Below are positions 1 to 8,255 of a stretch of DNA of 64,000 nt, piece after piece. Each line of letters opens with the position of its first letter. Within the stretch, counting starts at the first letter, position 1. Source of the stretch: TH-plancto1 sp043777375. Its GTDB lineage: Bacteria > Planctomycetota > Planctomycetia > Planctomycetales > Planctomycetaceae. Position numbers and translations under genes: made by a program. Below the pieces are notes generated by a model. It had not been told where the DNA came from. It made no database searches and worked only from the letters and a program-made list of their open reading frames with translations. The DNA lies in contig JAYWHX010000047.1 in the NCBI GenBank assembly GCA_043777375.1, forward strand, positions 62,001-126,000, read 5' to 3'.

Positions 1-804
1 TACCTGAGCTTCATCGAGTACTACCTCCAAAAGCATAACCCGACGCTCGACTTCGACATCGTCAACGCCGGACTCGCGAGTGAGACGACCTCTGGGCTGA
101 CCGAGGAAGGTCATCCCGGCCCGCGCCCGTGTATTCACGAGCGGCTTGACCTCGCTCTCGCCGATGTCAAACCCCAGCTGGTCATTGCCTGTTACGGGAT
201 GAACGACGGAATTTACAAGCCGCTCAGTGAGGAGCGATTCAAGGCGTTTCAGGACGGCGTGACCCGACTGGTGGAGAAGTGCCAAGCCGCTGGGGCCGAG
301 GTCATTCTGATCACTCCGCCCGCGTACGATGTCGACTGCCATGGCGGGCTGGCAACCATGAAGTTCGACTACAACACGGTGCTGGATGCCTACTCCGAAT
401 GGGAGCTGAAGACGCGACCACTCGGAGCGACCGTCGTCGGCATTCATGTGCCCGTCAGCCAGCAGATCAAGCCCTGCCGCGATGCGAACCACCCGATGCA
501 CAATTCCGGAGACGGAGTCCACCCGACCGAGATGGGGCACTTCGTCATTGCCAAAGCGGTCATGTCCGGATTGAAGATGCCGCTACCCGATGGCGACCTC
601 GCCAAGCAGCTGGCCGAAGTTCAAGCCGACCCGCTGTACTCGCTGGTCCGCCAGCGACAAGCGGCCCGTGGCCACGGCTGGCTGCAATACATCGGCTACA
701 CCCGGGTCAACCAGACGACCAAGCCCCACGAGAATGACATCCAGGCCGTTGAGGCGCTGGCCGCTGAGCAGCTGAAGCAGATCGACGCGCTGCGTCGTCA
801 GTGA
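1..804 (+). CDS. SGNH/GDSL-family hydrolase (5' end outside the window)
   Basis: The reading frame is already open at base 1, so the gene begins upstream and the ATG at 199 is internal. About 267 codons are visible. Family landmarks are present: a block II-like 'NAGLASETTSG' at about 64-99, block III 'GMND' at 196-207 carrying the oxyanion-hole Asn, and block V 'DGVHPTEMGH' at about 514-543 carrying the catalytic Asp and His. The GDS block with the nucleophilic Ser must lie upstream of the window. Members are esterases or lipases, often acting on acetylated polysaccharides in planctomycetes. The substrate cannot be inferred here. It converges on the deacetylase gene across a strong hairpin at 839-888. 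Confidence 0.85.
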   Translation, partial: YLSFIEYYLQKHNPTLDFDIVNAGLASETTSGLTEEGHPGPRPCIHERLDLALADVKPQLVIACYGMNDGIYKPLSEERFKAFQDGVTRLVEKCQAAGAEVILITPPAYDVDCHGGLATMKFDYNTVLDAYSEWELKTRPLGATVVGIHVPVSQQIKPCRDANHPMHNSGDGVHPTEMGHFVIAKAVMSGLKMPLPDGDLAKQLAEVQADPLYSLVRQRQAARGHGWLQYIGYTRVNQTTKPHENDIQAVEALAAEQLKQIDALRRQ

Positions 805-838
805 GCAGATCTCTCCCCCGCCACTGGGGCTCGTCCCC

Positions 839-888
839 GTGGTTCCCGCGCCTGTGCGCTACCTGTAGCGCACAGGCGCGGGAACCAC
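839..888. terminator. Strong hairpin between convergent genes
   Basis: Bases 839-861 and 866-888 are perfect reverse complements (23 bp) around a 4-base loop. A second arm pairs 817-824 with 902-909. The structure sits between two convergent genes ending at 804 and 928. There is no U-run on either side, so it is either a bidirectional terminator or an intergenic palindromic repeat. Confidence 0.6.
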
Positions 889-927
889 CCCGACAAGCGG
901 GGTGGCGGGAGGACCGTTTTCAGAGAA

Positions 928-1881
928 CTACGGAGCCTTAGACAATTGAGCCTTGGTCATCTCGTGGTACTCTTTCCACGTGATCACTTGGACACCCTGC
1001 GTCTCCAACTCCTTGGCCATCTTGGGATCGGTAAAGACCAGGCGGTCCCCGTTGCGGCGTTCCCAGCTGTTGGTGATGGCCCGCAGCTCTTCATTGGCGA
1101 TGCCGCAGTGGATGATCAGCTGGGTCACCCCGGGCTTCAGTTCGCGAACGACCCGGAAGTAGCTGGCCTCGCGCTCCTCATGCGTGTCGCCCCCATAGAA
1201 CTGGGCGAGTTCATCGAGAACCGGCAGTCCCTTCTTGCGCAGTGCAGCTGCGAGCGGTGCGCCGACTTCGTTGAACGCGGCGTACTCCTTGCGAGCCCGC
1301 TCGTTGTCGAGGAACAGAATCGGGAGGTTGGCTTCCAATCCCACGCGGACGTAGACCTCGAGAATATCGGGACGACAGACGAGAGCGCCCATGTGCGTGT
1401 CGAGATGGGTCACCGGGATGCCGAGTCGTTTGGCCTTGTCGATCTGAGCCTTGAGCTCGATCTCCACTTCAGCGGCCTTGGCATTCCCTGCGACCTGCTC
1501 CACATTGTCCCAGAGGAATCCGTTGGGATCAGCCAGGCTGGGCACTTGGTCCAGTGAAGCGACGGGCCCCCAGCGATACTTGTCCCACTCGGAATTTAGG
1601 GTGAGGTGCAGTCCAAAATCTTTCTCGGGATGTGCCTTGGCATACTCGGCAATCTCGATCACCCACGGACACGGCATCATAATACTGGCCGACGAAACGG
1701 TCCCTTTCTCCATCGACTCGATGGTGCCCTCGTTCACCGAGTGCGACATCCCCGCATCATCCGCATGGATGATCAGGTACTTCTTCGTGGGATCGAATGC
1801 CTTATCTTCGGCACTCGCCTGATGAACAGAGAGCGACACGCTCACGAGAGCCAGTAGAGAGAACAGAACACGCAGAATCAT
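928..1881 (-). CDS. ChbG/YdjC-family carbohydrate deacetylase, exported
   Basis: 317 aa, ATG start at 1881 with a purine-rich AAGG upstream. Residues 1-24 form a signal peptide ending in 'ASA', so the protein is exported. The YdjC/ChbG fold follows: metal-binding 'HADDAG' at 39-44, 'GLHLTLN' at 90-96, 'THLDTHMG' at 158-165 and 'IIHCG' near 256-260. The family removes acetyl groups from N-acetylated oligosaccharides such as chitobiose in a metal-dependent reaction. Export suggests action on environmental or envelope glycans (inference). The gene is monocistronic and converges on an SGNH hydrolase, which could also be a de-esterifying enzyme. Confidence 0.85.
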   Translation of the reverse strand: MILRVLFSLLALVSVSLSVHQASAEDKAFDPTKKYLIIHADDAGMSHSVNEGTIESMEKGTVSSASIMMPCPWVIEIAEYAKAHPEKDFGLHLTLNSEWDKYRWGPVASLDQVPSLADPNGFLWDNVEQVAGNAKAAEVEIELKAQIDKAKRLGIPVTHLDTHMGALVCRPDILEVYVRVGLEANLPILFLDNERARKEYAAFNEVGAPLAAALRKKGLPVLDELAQFYGGDTHEEREASYFRVVRELKPGVTQLIIHCGIANEELRAITNSWERRNGDRLVFTDPKMAKELETQGVQVITWKEYHEMTKAQLSKAP

Positions 1882-1946
1882 CGGGGAGCCTTCTCAGTAG
1901 TGTGATGAACAAATCCCAGCAAACAGTACCACGTCTGTATCTGAGA

Positions 1947-2615
1947 CTACACACTCAGCTCCATCTCCAGAAACAAATACGGATCACGAAGATAAGCCGC
2001 CTTCATGCGCTGCAGCGTTTCCCACCGCGTGATGTGGTGTGGACTTTCCAGCAGGGGCGTCGCCTCGGCGAGACTCATCAACTGGTCTTTGCGAATGATC
2101 ATGGCCCGTATTTTTCGCGTGCGAATCTCGCCAGCGGATTCACTAGTCAAGCAGATCAAATAGGGGGCCGATGTCACCGGCAGTTTCAAATCACGTTTTA
2201 ACTGGCCAGTGGCGAACTTCTCGGCGAGCTCGTTGAGGACTTGATTGAGGTAATACCAATAGTCAGCTTTGGGAAGAGGCAAGAACGGATTCGTGGCGGT
2301 CGTTTGCTTCGCACTGGACAGGACTCGTTCCGACGCCGATTGATTCAGGAAGACATCCTCGCACGACTTCTCCATCAGGGTTCGAATCCATAGCCGTCCA
2401 TCATGGATGATGTTCAGCGAGAAGTTCAGTCGGTTGAGAAAATCTCGTTTCTGCCAAGCCCGTCTCGCCCTCCACCGACCGACACCCCAGCCGATTACGG
2501 TAAATACAGCTGCGGCGAGCAGCTTGGTTCCATGGTCACGAATTTGCTGGAGAAGTTGCTCGATCCACTGCATGCACCACATCCAATCTGTTCGAAGGAA
2601 TCTCGATTGCCGCAC
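1947..2615 (-). CDS. Hypothetical protein with one N-terminal membrane segment
   Basis: 222 aa from a GTG at 2615; an ATG at 2582 (residue 12) is an equally possible start and neither has a clear ribosome site. A hydrophobic stretch at residues 31-47 is followed by 'RWRARRAW', predicting a single membrane span with a cytoplasmic C-terminal domain. The remaining ~170 residues are soluble and match no family I know. The gene starts 18 bases after the stop of the HEAT/cytochrome gene on the same strand, so the two are probably co-transcribed. Confidence 0.6.
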   Translation of the reverse strand: MRQSRFLRTDWMWCMQWIEQLLQQIRDHGTKLLAAAVFTVIGWGVGRWRARRAWQKRDFLNRLNFSLNIIHDGRLWIRTLMEKSCEDVFLNQSASERVLSSAKQTTATNPFLPLPKADYWYYLNQVLNELAEKFATGQLKRDLKLPVTSAPYLICLTSESAGEIRTRKIRAMIIRKDQLMSLAEATPLLESPHHITRWETLQRMKAAYLRDPYLFLEMELSV

Positions 2616-2633
2616 GAAGTGAATGGAGCAGGC

Positions 2634-4424
2634 TTACGGCCCATCGACCACTTGGTACTGCCCGGTCGTCCCTTCCGGTCGAGTCAGTTCCAACCGCAAC
2701 CCGGTCTCGGAGCGAGCCGAGGTGTCGACCCGCAGAGTGATCGTCTGGCGGCCCTTCGTCAACTCAATCGTGGCCCCTGCTGGCGAGTCGACGATCTCTT
2801 TGCCGGACCAGACTGTCAACCCGTTCGTCGTGTCGAAGTTTAATATCGCGCTGCCGCCTTCGACGACATCGATCTCCACTTGCAGATAGAACACCGCAGT
2901 TTTCTGAGTCTGGGCAATCTCGTTCAGCGGCAGCGTGCCATTCACGAGTGAGTACGCCGAGGTCCACACCCCTTGCGCCAGAATCTCGGTTTCGAAGATC
3001 ACTAGATTGGGAATCTCCGCCAGTAGTTCGGCCTTTGGCTTGTGTAACACTCGCCAGCGCTGGAACCGCTGCGTGGATCGCACTTCGTAGTCACCCGGCT
3101 TGCCCATCACCGAGAGGAACTTGAGCAAGTCGTGCGTCTCGCTCTCGGTCAGCAGCGTCGGCAACCCTTTGGGCATCAGCGACTTCCCCTCGACCTCCTC
3201 ATCAATCTCGGAAATCGGGATTTCGATCAGCTGGCTATCGGTGTTTCGCAGGACGAGTTTCTGATCCGTGCGATCGACGGTAATCCCTTGAAACACGCGG
3301 CCCTCGAGGGTGGTGACCGTGCGAGTGATAAACGCTTCCTTGATCTGCGCATCGGGGTCGAACAGAGCATTCACCAGATACTCCATCGGCGAATTCGCTC
3401 CCACAGGAGTCAGGTCGGGGCCGACCTCGCCACCCGCCTTGTTCACAGCATGGCACTTGGTACAGCTCAGGTCACTGCGTCGGAAGACCTGTTCACCGCG
3501 AGCCGGATCGCCGTGTTCAGCGGCAGCTGTGGCAAGGGCAGTGACCTGCTCGGGAGTGAGCTTCACCGGCTTCGCGCTGACACCCGCTTGCGGAGCCAAA
3601 ACGTCCAGTAGTCCTGCATCACTACGACCAGCGGCATACACGCGGCGCAGGCAGAGCTTGGCCACATCCTGCGGGAGCGGTGTCGCTTTCAAGGCTTCTC
3701 CCAAATGAGCCGCTCCCCCCTCGCGAGCCAGGAAGACATCGATCAACGCTGCAGGGTCATCGTCCGAAGTGGTCGACTGGAGCAGAGCCGCACCCGCTTG
3801 CGCGCTGGCGGTCAGATCCAAGCCGGCGAGGGTCGACACTCCGAGCGACCGGTTCACGTAGGACTGCCCGGCTGCCAGAAGCTCCCCGGCAATCAGCTGA
3901 GCGTTCTGGGCATCGACGATCACTAGCGCCGACACAGCTGCCGCGCGAGTGGCATCGGAGCTGTTCGCCGCGCGGGCGAGCTGGACGAGCGCGCCCGATG
4001 TCGACGGTTCTTTCCATGCCTGAGCCAGTTCGATGGCCCGCAGCTGAAGTTCCTGGTCCATATGGGCGGGGTTCAGCAGCTGGGCAAGACCCGCGCGATC
4101 GCTCGGGAGAGTCTTCCGGTTGAGTGCCGCGTCCTTCAGCCAGCCGAGGGCCTTCCGTCGCAGCTCGGGGGCCAAGGTCTGCTCATCAACGACCTGTTGA
4201 AACACGAAATCCAGATCGTGTTCATTGCCGCGCGTGCAGACCATCTCGACCACGCTGCCAATTCGAGCGGGCGGAACCTTGCCGCTCTTCAGCAGCTTGA
4301 GTACCGACCCAACCGCCGATGCTGGATCATCAGCCCGCGCCGAGACTGCAAGCTGGGTCCAGAGACACAACAGGAGAAGACAACACATCACTCGCTGCAG
4401 AAAGCTGTTCAACCGAGCACTCAC
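2634..4424 (-). CDS. Exported cytochrome c with HEAT-like repeats, planctomycete haem-binding type
   Basis: 596 aa, GTG start at 4424; an ATG at 4388 is an alternative. The signal peptide ends near 'SARA'. Residues about 40-290 are alanine-rich helical repeats resembling HEAT/armadillo. A c-type haem site 'CTKCH' lies at 321-325, followed by 'GPDLTPVG' and 'NALFDPDAQIKEAF', the pattern of the planctomycete-type haem-binding domain. The C-terminal ~120 residues look like a beta-sandwich. Such proteins are periplasmic and often accompany sugar oxidoreductases in this phylum, but no dehydrogenase is adjacent here. Electron transfer is inferred from the haem motif only. Confidence 0.85.
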   Translation of the reverse strand: MSARLNSFLQRVMCCLLLLCLWTQLAVSARADDPASAVGSVLKLLKSGKVPPARIGSVVEMVCTRGNEHDLDFVFQQVVDEQTLAPELRRKALGWLKDAALNRKTLPSDRAGLAQLLNPAHMDQELQLRAIELAQAWKEPSTSGALVQLARAANSSDATRAAAVSALVIVDAQNAQLIAGELLAAGQSYVNRSLGVSTLAGLDLTASAQAGAALLQSTTSDDDPAALIDVFLAREGGAAHLGEALKATPLPQDVAKLCLRRVYAAGRSDAGLLDVLAPQAGVSAKPVKLTPEQVTALATAAAEHGDPARGEQVFRRSDLSCTKCHAVNKAGGEVGPDLTPVGANSPMEYLVNALFDPDAQIKEAFITRTVTTLEGRVFQGITVDRTDQKLVLRNTDSQLIEIPISEIDEEVEGKSLMPKGLPTLLTESETHDLLKFLSVMGKPGDYEVRSTQRFQRWRVLHKPKAELLAEIPNLVIFETEILAQGVWTSAYSLVNGTLPLNEIAQTQKTAVFYLQVEIDVVEGGSAILNFDTTNGLTVWSGKEIVDSPAGATIELTKGRQTITLRVDTSARSETGLRLELTRPEGTTGQYQVVDGP

Positions 4425-4494
4425 TTACAGGTCAGGAAACATCCGATTGTGAGATTATTGCGAGGTACGCGACCGGCGGCGACTGTTCTGTGGC

Positions 4495-6348
4495 TCAAGT
4501 CTTCTCATCCGAAGAGAGAACTCCCAGCGACTGCGCGAATTTGCGGCCTGTCACAGACATCGGCAGCGTGGCCAGACCTGCCTTCTCGACCCACCCTTCA
4601 TCGGCACGCAACCGCTCGACTGCGTGACCACATAGCTGGGTGGAGTAGCAGCGGAGGTCGATGCGATAGCGGGTGACAGAGTGTTTGATGCGGGTCAGTG
4701 GGTTGACTGAGGCGACGGAGAGACCGTACTCGCCGTGCAGATGTGTGGTCACCATCTGGATCAATCGGGCTTCCGAGTGAACTCCCGGTTCGCAGGCGAA
4801 ACGTGGAAAGTCCCACATCCCGGCCCAGCGTTCCGCGGAATTCCTCTTTCGGAGAAACACTCGATCTCCGGCGATCACTGCCACGGTCAGTTCGGTAACG
4901 TCGGTGACATCGGGACGAGTCGCCTTCTGGGGGATCTCGTTCTGCGACCCGTTCTCCAGCGCACGGCAGACTGTCTTCAGTGGACAGCGCGGGCAATCTG
5001 GATTCTTGGGAGTACAGATCATCGAGCCGAGGTCCATCAGCGCCTGATTGAAGTCGCCGATATCCTTCGCAGGAAGAATCGACTCCGCGAAAGCCCACAG
5101 GAGCTGCTGCCCCTGGGAATTGCGAGGATCACCCGTGAACCCCAACAACCGGCAATAGAGACGCAACGTGTTGGCCTCCACGATGGGAGCCCGCTTCCCA
5201 AAAGCGAACGATGCAACTGCTCCGGCAATATAAGGTCCGACACCGGGTAACTCCCTCAGACCAGCGACTGTCTCGGGAAAACGTTTCTGCGGACGCTCAT
5301 TGACAATGATGGCTGTTGTACGCAGGTTGCGACCGCGGCTGTAGTAGCCGAGCCCTTCCCAGAGCCGGAGGACTTCCTCTTCGGAGGAGAGTGCGAGTGA
5401 CTCTAATGTTGGGAACCTCGCCAGAAATCGTTCATAGAATGGACGGACAGCGGTAACTGTCGTCTGTTGCAGCATGATCTCGCTGACGAGAATGCGATAC
5501 GGGTCGTTGGTGTCTCGCCACGGCAGCTCGCGGCCAAACCGGGCGAACCACTTGGGGAGTTCGCGGCGAATCGTGCGTATCGATTCTTCGGTAAGAGTGG
5601 GTGCGATCGCTGCGGGAATCGCCTTCGTCGAACGAGAAGTGATCTTGTCACTCTCCGAAACGGCGCGTACGATCTGTGCATCACAGCCGGGGACGTAGCT
5701 CAGTTGGCAGAGCGCAGCGTTCGCAATGCTGAGGCCGAGGGTTCGACTCCCTTCGTCTCCACTGGCCAGTGCCGCATGATCCGTCGACTTCGGTCGGCGG
5801 ATTTTTTTTGGTGCAGGCGACTTTGCTTTCTCGGGCGAGACAGAGCCCGTGTCAACGAGACCCTGGGTCTTCAGTTTCCAGATCACGATCAGCCGCTGCA
5901 TGATCCGCTGGGTGATGCCGTAGACCTCGGGAGCAGAGCTCGCGCGAGGCCCCGCGACATTCAATCGAGTGATCCCTGCTGCCCACACCCAAGCCAAGAT
6001 TTTGCTGGCTGCATTCCGCCGGTCAGCGGGGTCCGCGAGGTCAATCCGCAGGCTGGGCTTGCCGTGTTTTACCGCCAGACGAGCTGTGAGACCGGTCCCT
6101 CCGAGAAGCCGACCGTATGGTAGGAGCAGCGTGCCGTCCGAGTCGCGAACGTTCCATTCCGTTCGCTCGGGGTACCGTGAAGAGGGAGTCTCTTTCAACA
6201 CATATTGCTGAGCCAGGACTCCGTCTTCCGCAATTCGTCCGCGCGGGCACCAGCCATCAATCGCGATTCCGAGTTGGAGCGCCGCATCGAGCGCAGCCCG
6301 GTCGACTCCGGTTTGTCCACCACTGATTACGGTTAGCTTCCGTGCCAT
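4495..6348 (-). CDS. mutY: Fusion of a putative molybdenum-carrier (SLOG-like) domain and MutY adenine glycosylase
   Basis: One uninterrupted frame of 617 codons from the ATG at 6348; a TTG at 6351 precedes it. Residues 1-165 begin 'ISGGQTGVDRAALD' and resemble the putative molybdenum-carrier/YpsA-like Rossmann family. Residues ~250-617 are MutY: 'SEIMLQQTTV' with catalytic Glu290, 'LPGVGPYIAGAV', a [4Fe-4S] cluster with Cys445, 452, 455 and 461 (CX6CX2CX5C), and a C-terminal NUDIX-like 8-oxoG recognition domain. MutY removes adenine mispaired with 8-oxoguanine. The position of E. coli Asp138 is Glu391. Residues ~180-226 overlap an antisense tRNA unit. No ATG, GTG or TTG occurs in frame between the domains before the Met in 'IMLQQ', so MutY appears to be translated only as part of the fusion. 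Confidence 0.75.
   Translation of the reverse strand: MARKLTVISGGQTGVDRAALDAALQLGIAIDGWCPRGRIAEDGVLAQQYVLKETPSSRYPERTEWNVRDSDGTLLLPYGRLLGGTGLTARLAVKHGKPSLRIDLADPADRRNAASKILAWVWAAGITRLNVAGPRASSAPEVYGITQRIMQRLIVIWKLKTQGLVDTGSVSPEKAKSPAPKKIRRPKSTDHAALASGDEGSRTLGLSIANAALCQLSYVPGCDAQIVRAVSESDKITSRSTKAIPAAIAPTLTEESIRTIRRELPKWFARFGRELPWRDTNDPYRILVSEIMLQQTTVTAVRPFYERFLARFPTLESLALSSEEEVLRLWEGLGYYSRGRNLRTTAIIVNERPQKRFPETVAGLRELPGVGPYIAGAVASFAFGKRAPIVEANTLRLYCRLLGFTGDPRNSQGQQLLWAFAESILPAKDIGDFNQALMDLGSMICTPKNPDCPRCPLKTVCRALENGSQNEIPQKATRPDVTDVTELTVAVIAGDRVFLRKRNSAERWAGMWDFPRFACEPGVHSEARLIQMVTTHLHGEYGLSVASVNPLTRIKHSVTRYRIDLRCYSTQLCGHAVERLRADEGWVEKAGLATLPMSVTGRKFAQSLGVLSSDEKT
5645..5673 (+). promoter_or_regulatory. 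Candidate sigma70-type promoter of tRNA-Ala
   Basis: TTGTCA at 5645-5650 (5 of 6 with TTGACA), a 17-base spacer, then TACGAT at 5668-5673 (4 of 6 with TATAAT). Transcription would start near 5680, about 8 bases before the mature tRNA. The promoter lies wholly inside the opposite-strand fusion gene. Confidence 0.55.
5689..5761 (+). tRNA. tRNA-Ala (anticodon CGC)
   Basis: A 73-base cloverleaf. The acceptor stem GGGGACG (5689-5695) pairs with CGTCTCC (5754-5760) and includes the G3-U70 pair that specifies alanine; the discriminator is A at 5761. The D arm is 5698-5713. The anticodon stem is 5715-5719 with 5727-5731, loop TTCGCAA, anticodon CGC at 5722-5724 reading GCG codons. The T arm is 5737-5753 with loop TTCGACT. 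CCA is not encoded. It lies antisense to the linker of the molybdenum-carrier/MutY fusion gene. Confidence 0.95.
5779..5809 (+). terminator. Rho-independent terminator of tRNA-Ala
   Basis: A ten-pair stem (one G-U) with a TTCG tetraloop spans 5779-5802 and runs directly into eight T (5802-5809). It starts 18 bases after the tRNA and completes a promoter-tRNA-terminator unit on the plus strand. Confidence 0.85.
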
Positions 6349-6351
6349 CAA

Positions 6352-6750
6352 ACTTTATGCTTTTGAGAAGTGTCGATGGGGGCGATGAATCTTGTTGGAG
6401 AGCGAGATGGCAATAGTGCGATGTTAAAGCTTGGAGTAGGCGTTGAGCTAGGCTCGCCCGGGAGGGCGAAGCTCCTGCTGAGCAGAGAGCAGATTCAGAA
6501 TCTGTCCTCAGTTCACATAGACAAGAAGGTCTGTGCCAATCAGCAGTGGGGCAGACATTCCTGCCTGCCTTTCCTGCCATCCCATTCTGAACATGCTCTA
6601 GGAGCCACGTTTTCATGCATGAGCGGCTCGGCAGGAGCCTCGCTCTCCCGACGGAGACAACCCCTGTGTTCTGCTTTGACAGGGCTCCAGTCTACCAGTC
6701 CGTCCGACACCAGTCTCTGTCTCGCTCGGTGGAAGAGCGTCGATTGTCAA
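6352..6750. repeat. Intergenic region with a degenerate inverted-repeat pair
   Basis: No gene is supported in these ~400 bases. The segment 6459-6483 (beginning CGGGAGGGCGAAGCTC) is an approximate reverse complement of 6626-6650 (ending GCCTCGCTCTCCCG), matching at about 22 of 25 positions and about 142 bases apart. This looks like a decayed palindromic intergenic element. The upstream part should also hold the promoter of the fusion gene that starts at 6348. Confidence 0.5.
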
Positions 6751-8043
6751 CTACGGCATGCCCGGTGTCTTCGACTGGATACCCGTCACCAGCTCTTGCC
6801 CCACCTTCAAATCCCCGGCAACGACCTCGGTGAACTGCCCATCCGTCAGACCGACGGTCACGGGCACCGCGCGCAGCTTTTGCCCCTCAGCGATCCACAC
6901 GTGACGCTGGCTGCGCTTCTTGCGGGACTCAGCTCGCTCCCGAGCCGATTGCATCACAGCTGTAGTGACCGAATCGCCACCGCCCGAGGGTTCCGCTTCC
7001 GTCGGCTGGCTGCTGGCCTGCCCTTCCAGAATCGGCAGGTCTTCCGTGCGGACATACTTCGCATCGGGATAATAACGTAGAGCCGCATTGGGCATCTTGA
7101 TGACGTTCGCTCGATCATCCACTTGAAACGACAGACTGGCTGTCATCCCCGGCAGCAGTTTGAGTTCGGGATTCGGAGCCCCCACGATGACGGGGTATGT
7201 GACTACATTCTGTAAGGTCGTCGAACTCAAACGGATCTCGTTGATCTTACCGGTGAACAACTCGTCGTAGGCGTCGACCGTGAAGGTGACCGGATACTTC
7301 TTTTCTTGAGCCGCATGAATCTGTCCGATGTCTGCCTCGTCGACACTGGCATGGACGTGCATCTCCTCTCGCATATCCGGGGCGATGACGAACAACTCGG
7401 GGGTCTGAAACTGGGCCGTCAAGGTCTGGCCGGGGTCGATCTTTCGATTGATGACGATCCCATCGACGGGTGACAGGATGTCGGTGTAACCCAAATTCAG
7501 TTCTGAGTTGTCGAGCGTCGCCTGTGCTTGATCGATCAAAGTCTTCGCGACCGCCAGCTGGGCTTCGAGTGAGATGCGGGTGAACATGAACTTGTCCATC
7601 TCCGCTTGTGCCATAAAGGTTTTGTCTTCTGCACGAAGTGCGACAGCGCGCTTCTCGTCATTGATTGCCTGTTGCAGCTGGGCTTGCACGCGGGCCACAT
7701 CGGCCACGCGGTTGGCGAGCGCAGCTTTGTCGCGGTCGACGCCCGCCTTGTAGATGCGCGGGTCGATCTTGGCGAGCAAGTCGCCTTGTTTGACTTCTTG
7801 ATTGAACTCGCAGTGGAGTTCCAGAATCGGTCCGGAGACGAACGAGCCGATTGCGACCTGCAACTTGGGCTTAATCGTACCAGTGGAATTCACAACTGAC
7901 ACGATCGACCCTTGGTCCACCTTGGCCGTGCGCCAAGTGACCTTGTTCCGCTCGGCCATATACGCCTTGATTGGCCCGCTCGCGGCATACCCCAGCCCCC
8001 CGAGGACGGCGAAGACAATCAACAGTTTCAAGAGTGTACGCAT
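6751..8043 (-). CDS. Periplasmic adaptor subunit of an efflux pump (HlyD/MacA family)
   Basis: 430 aa using the ATG at 8043; the frame stays open to 8133 but those residues are not needed. The N-terminal segment 'LLKLLIVFAVLGGLGYAA' is a membrane anchor. Next come a lipoyl-like half motif ('GSFVSGPILELHCEFNQEV'), an alpha-helical hairpin rich in Ala and Gln (~95-185), a second lipoyl half ('SPVDGIVINRKIDPGQTL'), and the barrel and membrane-proximal domains. Adaptors of this type bridge an inner-membrane transporter to a TolC-like channel. It is divergent from an ABC ATPase and a TolC-like gene across a 212-base shared promoter region, so the three probably form one system. Confidence 0.88.
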   Translation of the reverse strand: MRTLLKLLIVFAVLGGLGYAASGPIKAYMAERNKVTWRTAKVDQGSIVSVVNSTGTIKPKLQVAIGSFVSGPILELHCEFNQEVKQGDLLAKIDPRIYKAGVDRDKAALANRVADVARVQAQLQQAINDEKRAVALRAEDKTFMAQAEMDKFMFTRISLEAQLAVAKTLIDQAQATLDNSELNLGYTDILSPVDGIVINRKIDPGQTLTAQFQTPELFVIAPDMREEMHVHASVDEADIGQIHAAQEKKYPVTFTVDAYDELFTGKINEIRLSSTTLQNVVTYPVIVGAPNPELKLLPGMTASLSFQVDDRANVIKMPNAALRYYPDAKYVRTEDLPILEGQASSQPTEAEPSGGGDSVTTAVMQSARERAESRKKRSQRHVWIAEGQKLRAVPVTVGLTDGQFTEVVAGDLKVGQELVTGIQSKTPGMP

Positions 8044-8255
8044 GGAGTGAGTGTAGTTGAGAGTTGAGAATTGAAAGGATGCGTGAAGGTCGAGAGCTTC
8101 CGCCACTCTGGCTGACCACTGACTGAGAGCCAAGCACTTTCGCTCAACGCATAACCCTCATTGCCCCCCCCAGCCTTGGCACTAGGGACTGCTTCTCGTC
8201 ACAATCGACCGAACACTGACGTGCAATACAGCTCAGATGGAAAGAGGCGGGTTCT
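8044..8255. promoter_or_regulatory. Divergent promoter region of the efflux genes
   Basis: A 212-base gap between the start of the adaptor gene (minus) and the ATPase gene (plus). Both transcripts must start here or close by. I could not identify convincing -35/-10 boxes or an operator. Confidence 0.4.

Noticed and set aside
5689..5761. The idea that the tRNA is a pseudo-tRNA created by chance
   Set aside because: All stems pair, the alanine G3-U70 pair is present, and promoter-like boxes and a terminator are in the right places. Chance is very unlikely.
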